A DNA stretch of 5,466 bases from JBCDBH01 sp039184055 (GCA_039184055.1 JBCDBH010000396.1:1-5466); one strand, 5' to 3'. Shown: positions 1 to 5,466, numbered from the stretch's first letter. The notes: generated by a model from the sequence alone, not told the origin. Numbers and translations are program-made.

Positions 1-1033
1 CCGTCTCGCCGGTGGCGGCGTCGACGCAGGTCAGGAAGTTGCCGGAGTAGCCATAGAGATAGCCTTCATGGGGCACCGGAATGGCAAAGGTGCCTTGGCT
101 GCGCAGCGCGCGCGATCGCCAGGCCTCTTCCACCGTGTATGCGTCGGCGTTTTTGCTGACCTTGAAGAGGGCCGACTCGGAACCGTCGGTCAGGAGAATT
201 CCGCCGTCGCCCGTCGGCACGGGTTGCGTCGAGCCGAAGCCCCGCTCTTCGGAATGCCGGTGCTGCCAGAGCACGGCGCCGGTCTCAGGAGCCAGACCGA
301 TCAGGCTCTGATCGGTAAGCGCGACCACGGAGATCTCGCCACCGACGTCTAACGCCATCGGCGACTGATAGCGGACCGAGTCGTCACCGGTCGACCAGCG
401 AAGCTCGCCGGTTTCGCGATCGAACGCCGCGATCGAACGTCCCTCGGCCGCGCCGGTCTCGACCACCACCACGTCGCCGAACACCGCCGGCGCGGTGGCG
501 AATCCGAAGTGCGGCTTCACGGCGCCCAGGTCGGCCACGAGATCGCGACGCCACGTCTCCGTGCCGTCTTCAAGGGACACGGCAAACAGCCCGCCCCAGC
601 CGCTCAGGCCATAGACCGCGCCACCGTCGATGGTCGGCGTCGCCAGCGGACCGTCGTCCGAACCGTCATGCCCCTTGTAGGTATCCGAGATTCGATAACG
701 CCACTGCTCATCACCAGTCGACGCGTCGAGGGCCACCAGGAAGTCCGACTCACCATCCGAAAACGTGGTCACAAGCCGTCCGTCGACCACCGACAGCCCT
801 GAATAGGCGGAGCCGAGTGGCCGCGACCACACTTGCTCGAGACCAAAAGAACCGCCGTCGAACAAACCGTTGCCCATCGAGGTGAGATTGCCAGCTGGCC
901 CGCTCCACGTCGGCCAGTCCCCTGGCAGCGTGACCGAGCGCTCGGAACGAAGCTCGGGATCGGGTTGGGCAACGGCAACGCTGGTAACGGCTAGCAGGAC
1001 GAGGCAGATCAAGGCGATTCTCTTCTGGTGCAA
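1..1033 (-). CDS. Secreted PQQ-like (BamB-type) beta-propeller repeat protein, 3' end cut by the window edge
   Basis: I translated this frame by hand: 344 complete codons are open from a TTG at 1033 to the left edge, so the C-terminus is missing. Residues 1-22 form a Sec signal peptide (basic HQKR, hydrophobic core about 6-19, then A20-V-A22 before Q23, a signal peptidase I site). There is no lipobox cysteine. A 'DWPTWSGP' motif (39-46) opens the mature domain, as in many PQQ-binding-like beta-propellers. Blade repeats of the type hydrophobic-x-D-x-x-TG-x-x-x-W occur near 99-111 (ALDASTGDEQW), 149-161, 201-213 (AAFDRETGELRW), 245-256 and 335-343, so about five blades are visible. The TTG start is chosen because GAGGAG lies 6 bases upstream and an in-frame TGA (1058-1060) precedes it with no other start between. 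The family is a periplasmic or extracellular scaffold or PQQ-like enzyme; catalytic function and cofactor binding cannot be decided. Family confidence is high, precise role unknown. Confidence 0.9.
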   Translation of the reverse strand, partial: MHQKRIALICLVLLAVTSVAVAQPDPELRSERSVTLPGDWPTWSGPAGNLTSMGNGLFDGGSFGLEQVWSRPLGSAYSGLSVVDGRLVTTFSDGESDFLVALDASTGDEQWRYRISDTYKGHDGSDDGPLATPTIDGGAVYGLSGWGGLFAVSLEDGTETWRRDLVADLGAVKPHFGFATAPAVFGDVVVVETGAAEGRSIAAFDRETGELRWSTGDDSVRYQSPMALDVGGEISVVALTDQSLIGLAPETGAVLWQHRHSEERGFGSTQPVPTGDGGILLTDGSESALFKVSKNADAYTVEEAWRSRALRSQGTFAIPVPHEGYLYGYSGNFLTCVDAATGET

Positions 1034-1039
1034 AACGGA

Positions 1040-1045
1040 CTCCTC
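1040..1045 (-). promoter_or_regulatory. Ribosome-binding site fixing the TTG start of the beta-propeller gene
   Basis: On the minus strand the sequence is GAGGAG, then a 6-base spacer TCCGTT, then TTG at 1033. This is a near-ideal Shine-Dalgarno match and spacing, and it decides the otherwise unlikely TTG start. Confidence 0.8.
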
Positions 1046-1071
1046 GACGAATGGAGATCAACTTCCCAGCG

Positions 1072-1101
1072 GTACGCCGGGCGCTGCGTGATGTACGCCG
1101 G
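1072..1101. repeat. Pair of 9-base direct repeats in the beta-propeller leader
   Basis: GTACGCCGG occurs at 1072-1080 and again at 1093-1101, a 21-base period (two helical turns), about 40-70 bases upstream of the TTG start. The block is also bounded by GGTAC (1071-1075) and GTACC (1101-1105), which are inverted with respect to each other. The period would suit a DNA-binding regulator gripping one face of the helix, but nothing else supports a function. Confidence 0.4.
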
Positions 1102-1130
1102 TACCGACGAGCGGTTTTGCAATGCGTGAC

Positions 1131-1136
1131 CTTATA
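1131..1136 (-). promoter_or_regulatory. Possible -10 element for the beta-propeller gene
   Basis: The minus strand reads TATAAG here, five of six matches to TATAAT, which would give a leader of roughly 90 bases before the TTG start. I find no good -35 hexamer at 16-18 bases upstream, so this is a weak candidate only. Confidence 0.2.
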
Positions 1137-1203
1137 CAGATCGTTTACAGCCACTCTCGAGGTTCTCGTGGCTCAGCGGACAGCGACCGGCTCACCAGGA
1201 ATC

Positions 1204-1293
1204 GCGATATCGAGGATTCACGAACGGAAATCCTGGTATGCACGACACGATTCAAATGTACGGACGTTCTTGAACGTCGAGCGATATCTCGGA
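1204..1293. repeat. Imperfect direct repeat, GCGATATCnnGGA twice
   Basis: GCGATATC-GA-GGA begins at 1204 and GCGATATC-TC-GGA begins at 1281, 77 bases apart. Eleven of thirteen positions match. Each copy is followed within 15-18 bases by a GAACG half-site (1222 and 1296), so the two blocks look like copies of one short module. Function unknown. Confidence 0.4.
1263..1278. repeat. Perfect 7+7 inverted repeat, operator-like dyad
   Basis: GACGTTC (1263-1269) and GAACGTC (1272-1278) are exact inverted repeats separated by TT. The 16-base length and 2-base spacer resemble a binding site for a dimeric regulator more than a terminator, and no T-tract follows on either strand. It lies about 230 bases upstream of the beta-propeller start and 156 bases beyond the antitoxin stop. 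Confidence 0.5.
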
Positions 1294-1295
1294 CA

Positions 1296-1307
1296 GAACG
1301 AGCGTTC
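1296..1307. repeat. Second dyad with the same half-site, GAACG-AG-CGTTC
   Basis: GAACG (1296-1300) and CGTTC (1303-1307) form a perfect 5+5 inverted repeat with a 2-base spacer. It has the same core half-site as the dyad at 1263-1278 but in outward instead of inward order. Extra single GAACG copies lie at 1222-1226 and 1339-1343. Confidence 0.4.
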
Positions 1308-1376
1308 CATCGAGATTTCTGTCTGGCTTTCGACCTTTGAACGGCGGTGAATCATGAAATACACGATCCCACATGA

Positions 1377-1386
1377 ACCGATCGGT
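1377..1386. repeat. Perfect 10-base palindrome ACCGATCGGT
   Basis: This self-complementary decamer lies 47 bases beyond the antitoxin stop codon. There is no T-run after it on either strand, so a rho-independent terminator is not supported. It could be an operator or chance. Confidence 0.4.
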
Positions 1387-1433
1387 CGTTTCCGCAACGC
1401 TCCTAGCCAATCGCCCTGCCTGACTCCCGTTCT

Positions 1434-1652
1434 CTATCCTCGTTCCCGGGAATCACGAAGTGCATCAAGGATGTCCTGAGTAGAGGCACGCGTGCGAACG
1501 GAGGGCACGTCGAATGGCGATTTGGTCGGGACTCTTAGACTCACGGCAAATTGATCACCATTGCGGCGTCGGATAATCACCTCTTCTCGCTTTGCTTCTT
1601 CAAGAAGAGTTGCGAGCTGTTCGCGAGCTTGGGTGTAGCTATAGACTTTCAT
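1434..1652 (-). CDS. Phd/YefM-type antitoxin of a toxin-antitoxin pair
   Basis: The 72-residue product starts MKVYSYTQAREQLATLLEEA, the typical Phd/YefM N-terminus: a short strand, then the helix beginning 'TxAREx(L)' that forms the dimeric DNA-binding fold. A strand follows at about 25-40 (VIIRRRNGDQFAVSL), as in antitoxins that begin 'MKxYxYSEARxxLA...EVxIRRRDGxxF'. The C-terminal part (43-72) is polar and charged, as expected for the flexible arm that wraps around and inhibits the toxin. The ATG at 1652 is chosen over a longer frame reaching 1745 because the extra N-terminus is unconserved-looking and lies inside the toxin gene. It begins 2 bases after the toxin stop (TAA-AG-ATG) without a clear Shine-Dalgarno, so it is probably translated by coupling to the toxin. 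The likely role is neutralising the PIN toxin and repressing the operon; this is inferred from family and position. Confidence 0.85.
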   Translation of the reverse strand: MKVYSYTQAREQLATLLEEAKREEVIIRRRNGDQFAVSLRVPTKSPFDVPSVRTRASTQDILDALRDSRERG

Positions 1653-1654
1653 CT

Positions 1655-2044
1655 TTAGTTTAGGAGTTGGATGCCCAGTTGGTTTGCGGCTGCTCGCATT
1701 TTCCGATCGAGAGCGACAAGGGGTCGATTCTGCGACAGAGCACATTGTAGGTAGTAGGCATCGTAGGCATAGGTACCGGTCACCAATGCAAGACTAAGTG
1801 CAGCCTCGATATCGACCGAAAGCAGCTTGACCGCGATTCGGCCGGCTGCCCGCCAAACCTCTTGAACAGCCTCCCGCTCGACCCGACCGCGTTTTTCCAT
1901 GGCGATGAGAGCGTTACCGATCTCGAAAGGAAGCACCTCGGGTGCCACCAGAGAGACACCGACCGTGCCTTGAACGATCGAAGCTCGTTCTGGCTCGTCG
2001 AGGACTACCGCGAGAATCGCGCTGGCGTCGGCTACTGCTTCCAT
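1655..2044 (-). CDS. vapC: PIN-domain ribonuclease toxin, VapC family
   Basis: The 129-residue protein has the usual VapC length and all four acidic PIN residues in order: D6 in 'VADAS', E41 in 'PFEIGNAL', D95 in 'YAYDAYYLQ' and D113 in 'VALDRKM'. These form the Mg2+/Mn2+ site of a single-strand-specific RNase. VapC toxins generally cut tRNA or rRNA; the target here cannot be read from sequence. The ATG at 2044 is chosen because the protein then begins a few residues before the first PIN aspartate; a 12-residue extension to a TTG at 2080 would overlap the promoter candidate. There is no proper Shine-Dalgarno (GGGAG is about 16 bases away). It lies 37 bases after the stop of the large permease-peptidase gene and 2 bases before the antitoxin. 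Toxin-first order is unusual for vapBC. With intact catalytic residues it is probably active. Confidence 0.9.
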   Translation of the reverse strand: MEAVADASAILAVVLDEPERASIVQGTVGVSLVAPEVLPFEIGNALIAMEKRGRVEREAVQEVWRAAGRIAVKLLSVDIEAALSLALVTGTYAYDAYYLQCALSQNRPLVALDRKMRAAANQLGIQLLN

Positions 2045-2051
2045 CTGACCA

Positions 2052-2080
2052 ATTGTACAACTCCCTATGACTGACAACAA
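2052..2080 (-). promoter_or_regulatory. Candidate promoter of the toxin-antitoxin operon, with overlapping dyad
   Basis: On the minus strand TTGTTG (2080-2075) and TACAAT (2057-2052) are separated by exactly 17 bases. The -10 matches consensus at five of six positions, the -35 at three of six. Seven bases separate the -10 from the ATG at 2044, so transcription would start at or next to the ATG, giving a leaderless mRNA. A perfect 8-base palindrome TTGTACAA (2053-2060) covers the -10 and could be the operator for autorepression by the antitoxin complex. The element sits in the 37-base gap just after the stop of the upstream gene. Confidence 0.5.
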
Positions 2081-2081
2081 A

Positions 2082-5000
2082 TTAGCTGCCTCCCACCCGC
2101 ATTTTCACGCTCGCCCCTCCTCTTTCGAGCTGAAGGACGTTCAGGTCGGGATCGACGACGACGCGCTCGGGTCGGAAGTCGGAGTGGATGGTGATCTCGC
2201 GTTCGTCGTCGGCGCCCAAGGTGAGGGTGCCGCGGGCGTCGCGATGGTCGGGGTTGGGGTCGCCGTCGCGGCCGAAGGCGCGGCCACCGGCGGTGACGGC
2301 GATGTCGACGGGGAGGCGGCCGGTACCGGCGTTGCGGACGTGGATGGTGGAGATCCAGCCTCCGCCTTGCTCGACGGTTTCGGCGGCGACGATGCGGTAT
2401 TCGGGGATGACGGTGTCGAAGAAGAACTGCTCGACGAAGTCATCGTACGCCTGGGGATCCGGTGCAAAGGGACGCAGGGAGGCGATGAGGTCGGGGACGA
2501 GGGGATGGTCGTTGTTGAGGTGGTAGGTGCGGAAGTAGTCCTGGAGGCCGGCGAGGAAGGCGTCACGACCCATGTGGTGTTTGAGCATCCATAGGGCCCA
2601 GCCACCACGATCGTAGATGACGGTTTGGTCGCCGGGACGGTGCCAGGTGGTGGAGACGAGGGGCTTTTCGGTGTCGGGCTGGCGGTTTTCGGCGTAGGTG
2701 CGCTCCATGATGCGGGCGAAGCTTTGGCGCGCGGCGGGACCTCGCACTTGTTCGAGGAGCATGAGGGTGGCGAGGTGGGCGCCGCCTTCGGAGAGGACGA
2801 TGCCACCCGGGCCGCCGCCGTTGCCGACGATGTGGCCGAACCAGGAGTGGGCGGCTTCGTGGGCGGTGATGGCGAAGGCGGCGTTGCTTTCACGCGGGTT
2901 GGAGAGGAAGCCGACGTTTTCGGAGAAGAGGATGTTGGTGGCGTTGCCCATGGCGTAGTTGGCGACACCGGGGAATTCGTTGAGACGAAGCTCTTGCCAG
3001 GGGTAGGGATGGAACCACTCGCTGTAGTAGCGCAGGGCGCCATCGAGGGCTTCGAGCATGCCGGGAACGTTGAGGTCGTGCTCGGGGTGGTGGAAGACGG
3101 CGGTGTTTTCTTCGCCCTCGGCAACATCCCAACGACCGGCGATGATGTTGAAGACACGCACCGGGTAATCGGCGTTCCAGACGACGGTTTTGCGACCGTC
3201 TTTGACGGTTTCGGCGACCTTGACCCCGGTGGCGTTGACGGTGAAGTCGGCGGGCGCGGTGATGCGCAGACGGTGGTCGAACCAGGAGCGATCTTGATCG
3301 CCGTCGACGATGCCGAGGTGACGGTTGGCGGGCGCGTCCCAGGGCTCGAAGCGGTTGTCGTCGTCGACCCCGAGATCGTCGACGAAGCCGAGCACGGGGA
3401 CGAATTCGGGGTTGCGACCGTTGAGCAGGACGCCCGAGGGCAGGATGAATTGGTTGACGCCGAAGACCTGGCCTTTGGTGGGGCCTTTGGGCCAGGTGCC
3501 TTCGAAGGCGAAGCCGAGCCGTGCTGTTTCACCGGGCTGGAGGGCGACCGGGAAAACGTAGAGACCGGAGCGTTCGTCGGGGGTCGCTCGAGCGCCGTCG
3601 AGGGTCCAATTGGGATCGGACCACGAGAGGCCACCGGTCAATGCGAAGCGGCTCATGGGCTCGTCGGTGCGGTTTTCGAGGTCGTACCACCCTTCGAGCG
3701 CGAAGCCACGGCGCTCGGGAAAGAGCTCGACGTCGAGATCGACTGATGTGATGTGAGGTTGGGGCGCGTGCAACCAGGTGGAGACGTTGTCACGCCAGTA
3801 GTCTTTGCGCGCGCGTTCGGCGCCACCGCCCTGAAAGCCCGCCGAGATCTCGGCCCATAGCAGCCACCCGATGACGGCCGGCACGAGCAGGGCAACGGCG
3901 ACGGCCGGGCTCCAGCGCCCTTTGCGCGCCTGGGCACGATCCCGCTGCCGACGCGGGAAGTGACGAACGCAGAACCAGAAGAGCGAGATCGCGAGGGCGA
4001 TGACGAAGAGCCGGTTGAGCACGAGCGCGGCACGATCGAGCTCGAAGATCGAGATGTCGCTCCACATCAGCATGCCGGTGAGCGACCAGTTGGTGACCCA
4101 GGTGAGCTCGCCCCGCACCACCAGCCACACGGTGGCGAAGATCACCGCGATGCCGATCAGATACGAGCCACCACGCGAGCCGGTGGCGACGTAGCCCGCC
4201 GCGCCGATGGCGATCCACAGGATCAGGCTGGGCCCGAGCAGAGGTAGCCAAACGATGGCGAAAGGGGCGAGGCTGAAGACCTGACCGTCGCCGACGATGG
4301 TGAGATAACCCGCCAACAGGCTCACCAGCATTGCCGCCGCCACGACGACCATGATGCCCATCAACTTGCCGAAGAGCATGGGAGCGTTGCCGATCGGCAG
4401 GGATTTGAAGATCCCGGCGAAGCTGTGATTCTCCTCCCGATGGAGCGCATCGGCGACGTAGAAGAGCAGGAGAATCGCCAACCAGGTGCCGAGCGGGCCG
4501 AGCAGGACCACCGCGGCGACGCCCGGGGTGTAGGCCAGGCTGGTGTTGAACGGCCCTTGGAGCACGTTGAAGGTCTGAAGGGCCGAGAAGAAACACAGGG
4601 CGAGGAAGACCCAGATCACCCCACGCGCGCGCAGCTCACGGACTTCGGCGCGAAATATGGTCCAGGTGGCCCGCCAGCCCGACGGTCGACGCGCGGTCAT
4701 ACCGAGCGCGCTCAGGGCGGGCGCCAAGCGCGGCGCGCGGTCTTCGACGTGCACGCTCTTGCGTCGTGGCCACGGCAGTCGCCATGTCGCGCCTCGAGCA
4801 CGACGCGCCACCGGCCAGACGGCGAGCCCGACGATGAGCATCGAGACGACGACCCACGCCAGTCGCGATAGGAGAAAAGGCGTGTCGTAGACGATCGGCT
4901 CGACGTTGTAGAAGCCGAGTCCGCGATCGGTGATCAACCATTCCTGTTTGAGCCAGCGAAAGCCGCTCGGATCGAGCCATTGAAAAATACGCTCGGTCGC

Positions 5001-5466
5001 TTTGCTCATCTCGGGTGGATACCACCCCCACACCCGCTGGCTGAAGAAAAAGAAGGCCAGCAGCGGCAACACGAACAGCGCCAGCGCACGTCGCGCGAAA
5101 ACGATGACGAGAAACGCCGCGGCGGCGATGACGGTCACCGCCGGCAGGATGAAGACCACGAACGGCCGCACGTAATTGCCGAGCTCAAAGGGGCCGTAGA
5201 TTTCCGGATCACCGAGATTGGGTAACCCGTGCGCAAAGACGATCCACGAGGCGAGAAAAAGCCCGAGCACGACCACACACATGCCGTAAGCGGCGCCGAA
5301 TTTGCCCCACACGTATTCAGCGGGACGTAGCGGTGTGCTGTGCAACAGAGGACTAACGTTGTCTTCCTCGTCACGCACGATGGGTAGCCCGACGGCGACC
5401 GCGACAAAGAACACCATGACGAAAAAGCCGATCAAGGCGGCGATGTAGGCGATCTGAAATTCCGAG
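2082..5466 (-). CDS. Double ABC-2 permease fused to an M1-family zinc aminopeptidase domain, 5' end cut by the window edge
   Basis: The frame is open to the right edge; 1127 complete codons are visible (numbered here from 5465), so the true start lies outside. A TTG at 5435 is only an internal codon. Residues 1-220 carry about five hydrophobic segments (near 4-30, 62-78, 101-124, 127-143, 202-220) of an ABC-2-type permease. After a basic linker, a second permease module has segments near 282-299, 315-339, 365-392, 399-424, 433-450, 483-501 and 519-539. The remainder is soluble and probably extracytoplasmic: an M1 N-terminal beta domain (about 570-790), the catalytic domain, and a short C-terminal beta domain (about 1025-1127). 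The zinc site is intact: HEAAH at 869-873 (bases 2847-2861), third ligand E893 (2787-2789), and the likely catalytic tyrosine Y951 in 'VIYDRGGW' (2613-2615). The classical GxMEN exopeptidase motif is replaced by 'GVANYAMGNATN'. Such fusions are known as 'ABC transporter permease/M1 family aminopeptidase'; substrate and partner ATPase are not shown here. Confidence 0.92.
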   Translation of the reverse strand, partial: SEFQIAYIAALIGFFVMVFFVAVAVGLPIVRDEEDNVSPLLHSTPLRPAEYVWGKFGAAYGMCVVVLGLFLASWIVFAHGLPNLGDPEIYGPFELGNYVRPFVVFILPAVTVIAAAAFLVIVFARRALALFVLPLLAFFFFSQRVWGWYPPEMSKATERIFQWLDPSGFRWLKQEWLITDRGLGFYNVEPIVYDTPFLLSRLAWVVVSMLIVGLAVWPVARRARGATWRLPWPRRKSVHVEDRAPRLAPALSALGMTARRPSGWRATWTIFRAEVRELRARGVIWVFLALCFFSALQTFNVLQGPFNTSLAYTPGVAAVVLLGPLGTWLAILLLFYVADALHREENHSFAGIFKSLPIGNAPMLFGKLMGIMVVVAAAMLVSLLAGYLTIVGDGQVFSLAPFAIVWLPLLGPSLILWIAIGAAGYVATGSRGGSYLIGIAVIFATVWLVVRGELTWVTNWSLTGMLMWSDISIFELDRAALVLNRLFVIALAISLFWFCVRHFPRRQRDRAQARKGRWSPAVAVALLVPAVIGWLLWAEISAGFQGGGAERARKDYWRDNVSTWLHAPQPHITSVDLDVELFPERRGFALEGWYDLENRTDEPMSRFALTGGLSWSDPNWTLDGARATPDERSGLYVFPVALQPGETARLGFAFEGTWPKGPTKGQVFGVNQFILPSGVLLNGRNPEFVPVLGFVDDLGVDDDNRFEPWDAPANRHLGIVDGDQDRSWFDHRLRITAPADFTVNATGVKVAETVKDGRKTVVWNADYPVRVFNIIAGRWDVAEGEENTAVFHHPEHDLNVPGMLEALDGALRYYSEWFHPYPWQELRLNEFPGVANYAMGNATNILFSENVGFLSNPRESNAAFAITAHEAAHSWFGHIVGNGGGPGGIVLSEGGAHLATLMLLEQVRGPAARQSFARIMERTYAENRQPDTEKPLVSTTWHRPGDQTVIYDRGGWALWMLKHHMGRDAFLAGLQDYFRTYHLNNDHPLVPDLIASLRPFAPDPQAYDDFVEQFFFDTVIPEYRIVAAETVEQGGGWISTIHVRNAGTGRLPVDIAVTAGGRAFGRDGDPNPDHRDARGTLTLGADDEREITIHSDFRPERVVVDPDLNVLQLERGGASVKMRVGGS

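Larger units (their letters stand above)
1034..1433. other. 400-base intergenic region without a convincing gene
   Basis: This gap separates the antitoxin stop from the beta-propeller start. Open frames across it on either strand are short, lack ribosome-binding sites and show no recognisable domain. Base composition is lower in GC than the genes (88 of 180 by hand over 1201-1380). It holds the leader repeats at 1072-1101, an imperfect hairpin AGCCAC (1149-1154) / GTGGCT (1168-1173), a similar pair of elements beginning GCGATATC (1204 and 1281), dyads at 1263-1278 and 1296-1307, a tRNA-like fold at 1234-1310, and a palindrome at 1377-1386. No T-tract terminator for the antitoxin operon was found. 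The region likely carries the beta-propeller promoter and may hold relic sequence. Confidence 0.6.

Noticed and set aside
750..1154. Minus-strand open frame covering the 5' end of the beta-propeller gene
   Set aside because: It is arginine-rich, has no ribosome-binding site and overlaps a frame with a signal peptide and propeller repeats.
1234..1310. Functional tRNA gene
   Set aside because: Acceptor stem pairs at only 4 of 7 positions and T8, GG of the D-loop, C56, the G53-C61 pair and a 7-base anticodon loop are all missing. Kept only as a possible relic.
1051..1350. Plus-strand 99-codon frame in the intergenic region
   Set aside because: No ribosome-binding site and no domain; the ARHDSNVRT segment resembles peptides spuriously translated antisense to tRNA T-arms.
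1377..1386. Rho-independent terminator after the antitoxin
   Set aside because: A 10-base palindrome without a loop or a following T-run on either strand does not make a terminator.
1434..1745. Longer antitoxin starting at 1745
   Set aside because: The additional 31 residues lie inside the toxin gene and do not resemble Phd/YefM; the family N-terminus matches exactly at the ATG at 1652.
2141..3634. Long minus-strand open frame (497 codons) overlapping the peptidase part in another frame
   Set aside because: The translation is a low-complexity S/T/P/A-rich string with no domain, the usual out-of-frame shadow of a high-GC gene.
2625..3746. Long plus-strand open frame (373 codons) antisense to the peptidase domain
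   Set aside because: Its product is dominated by G, V, E, D and A with no recognisable domain, and it mirrors the GC-biased third positions of the minus-strand gene, whose motifs are clear.
1..5466. CRISPR array, insertion sequence ends or transposase genes
   Set aside because: No regularly spaced repeats of the right length, no terminal inverted repeat pair with target duplication, and no transposase or integrase motif found on either strand.

Overview
The window reads as a stretch of chromosome from a GC-rich, probably Gram-negative bacterium. The signs are high-GC codon use, a Sec-exported beta-propeller of the PQQ-like type with a 'DWPxWxGP' entry motif, and an ABC-2 permease fused to an M1 peptidase. 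Acidobacteriota, Gemmatimonadota or a gammaproteobacterium would all fit; this is inference and the phylum cannot be fixed from here. All four supportable genes lie on the minus strand, so the order of transcription is from the right edge to the left.

Right part (2082-5466): a very large gene, cut at its 5' end by the window edge, encodes a membrane protein with two successive ABC-2-type permease modules followed by a soluble zinc M1 aminopeptidase-like domain that ends the protein. Its ATPase partner would be expected upstream, beyond the right edge.

Middle (1434-2044): a compact two-gene toxin-antitoxin cassette, a PIN-domain VapC-type ribonuclease followed 2 bases later by a Phd/YefM-type antitoxin. 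The order is toxin first, opposite to canonical vapBC. The 37-base gap upstream of the toxin holds a good promoter candidate whose predicted start point falls almost on the ATG, suggesting a leaderless toxin mRNA. A hand count gives about 56% GC over 1441-2040, lower than sampled parts of the flanking large gene, so the cassette may be acquired.

Between antitoxin and the left gene (1034-1433): about 400 bases with no convincing gene, AT-richer (about 49% GC over 1201-1380), with a cluster of GAACG/CGTTC half-sites, a 7+7 dyad, a 10-base palindrome, a 9-base direct repeat and a weak tRNA-like fold.

Left part (1-1033): the 5' end of a secreted PQQ-like/BamB-like beta-propeller protein with a TTG start and a strong GAGGAG ribosome-binding site, running off the left edge. 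It is easily missed because it has no ATG and no stop inside the window.

The large fusion protein and the beta-propeller are both cell-envelope proteins, but nothing in the sequence shows that they work together. The toxin-antitoxin pair looks like an independent module placed between them.
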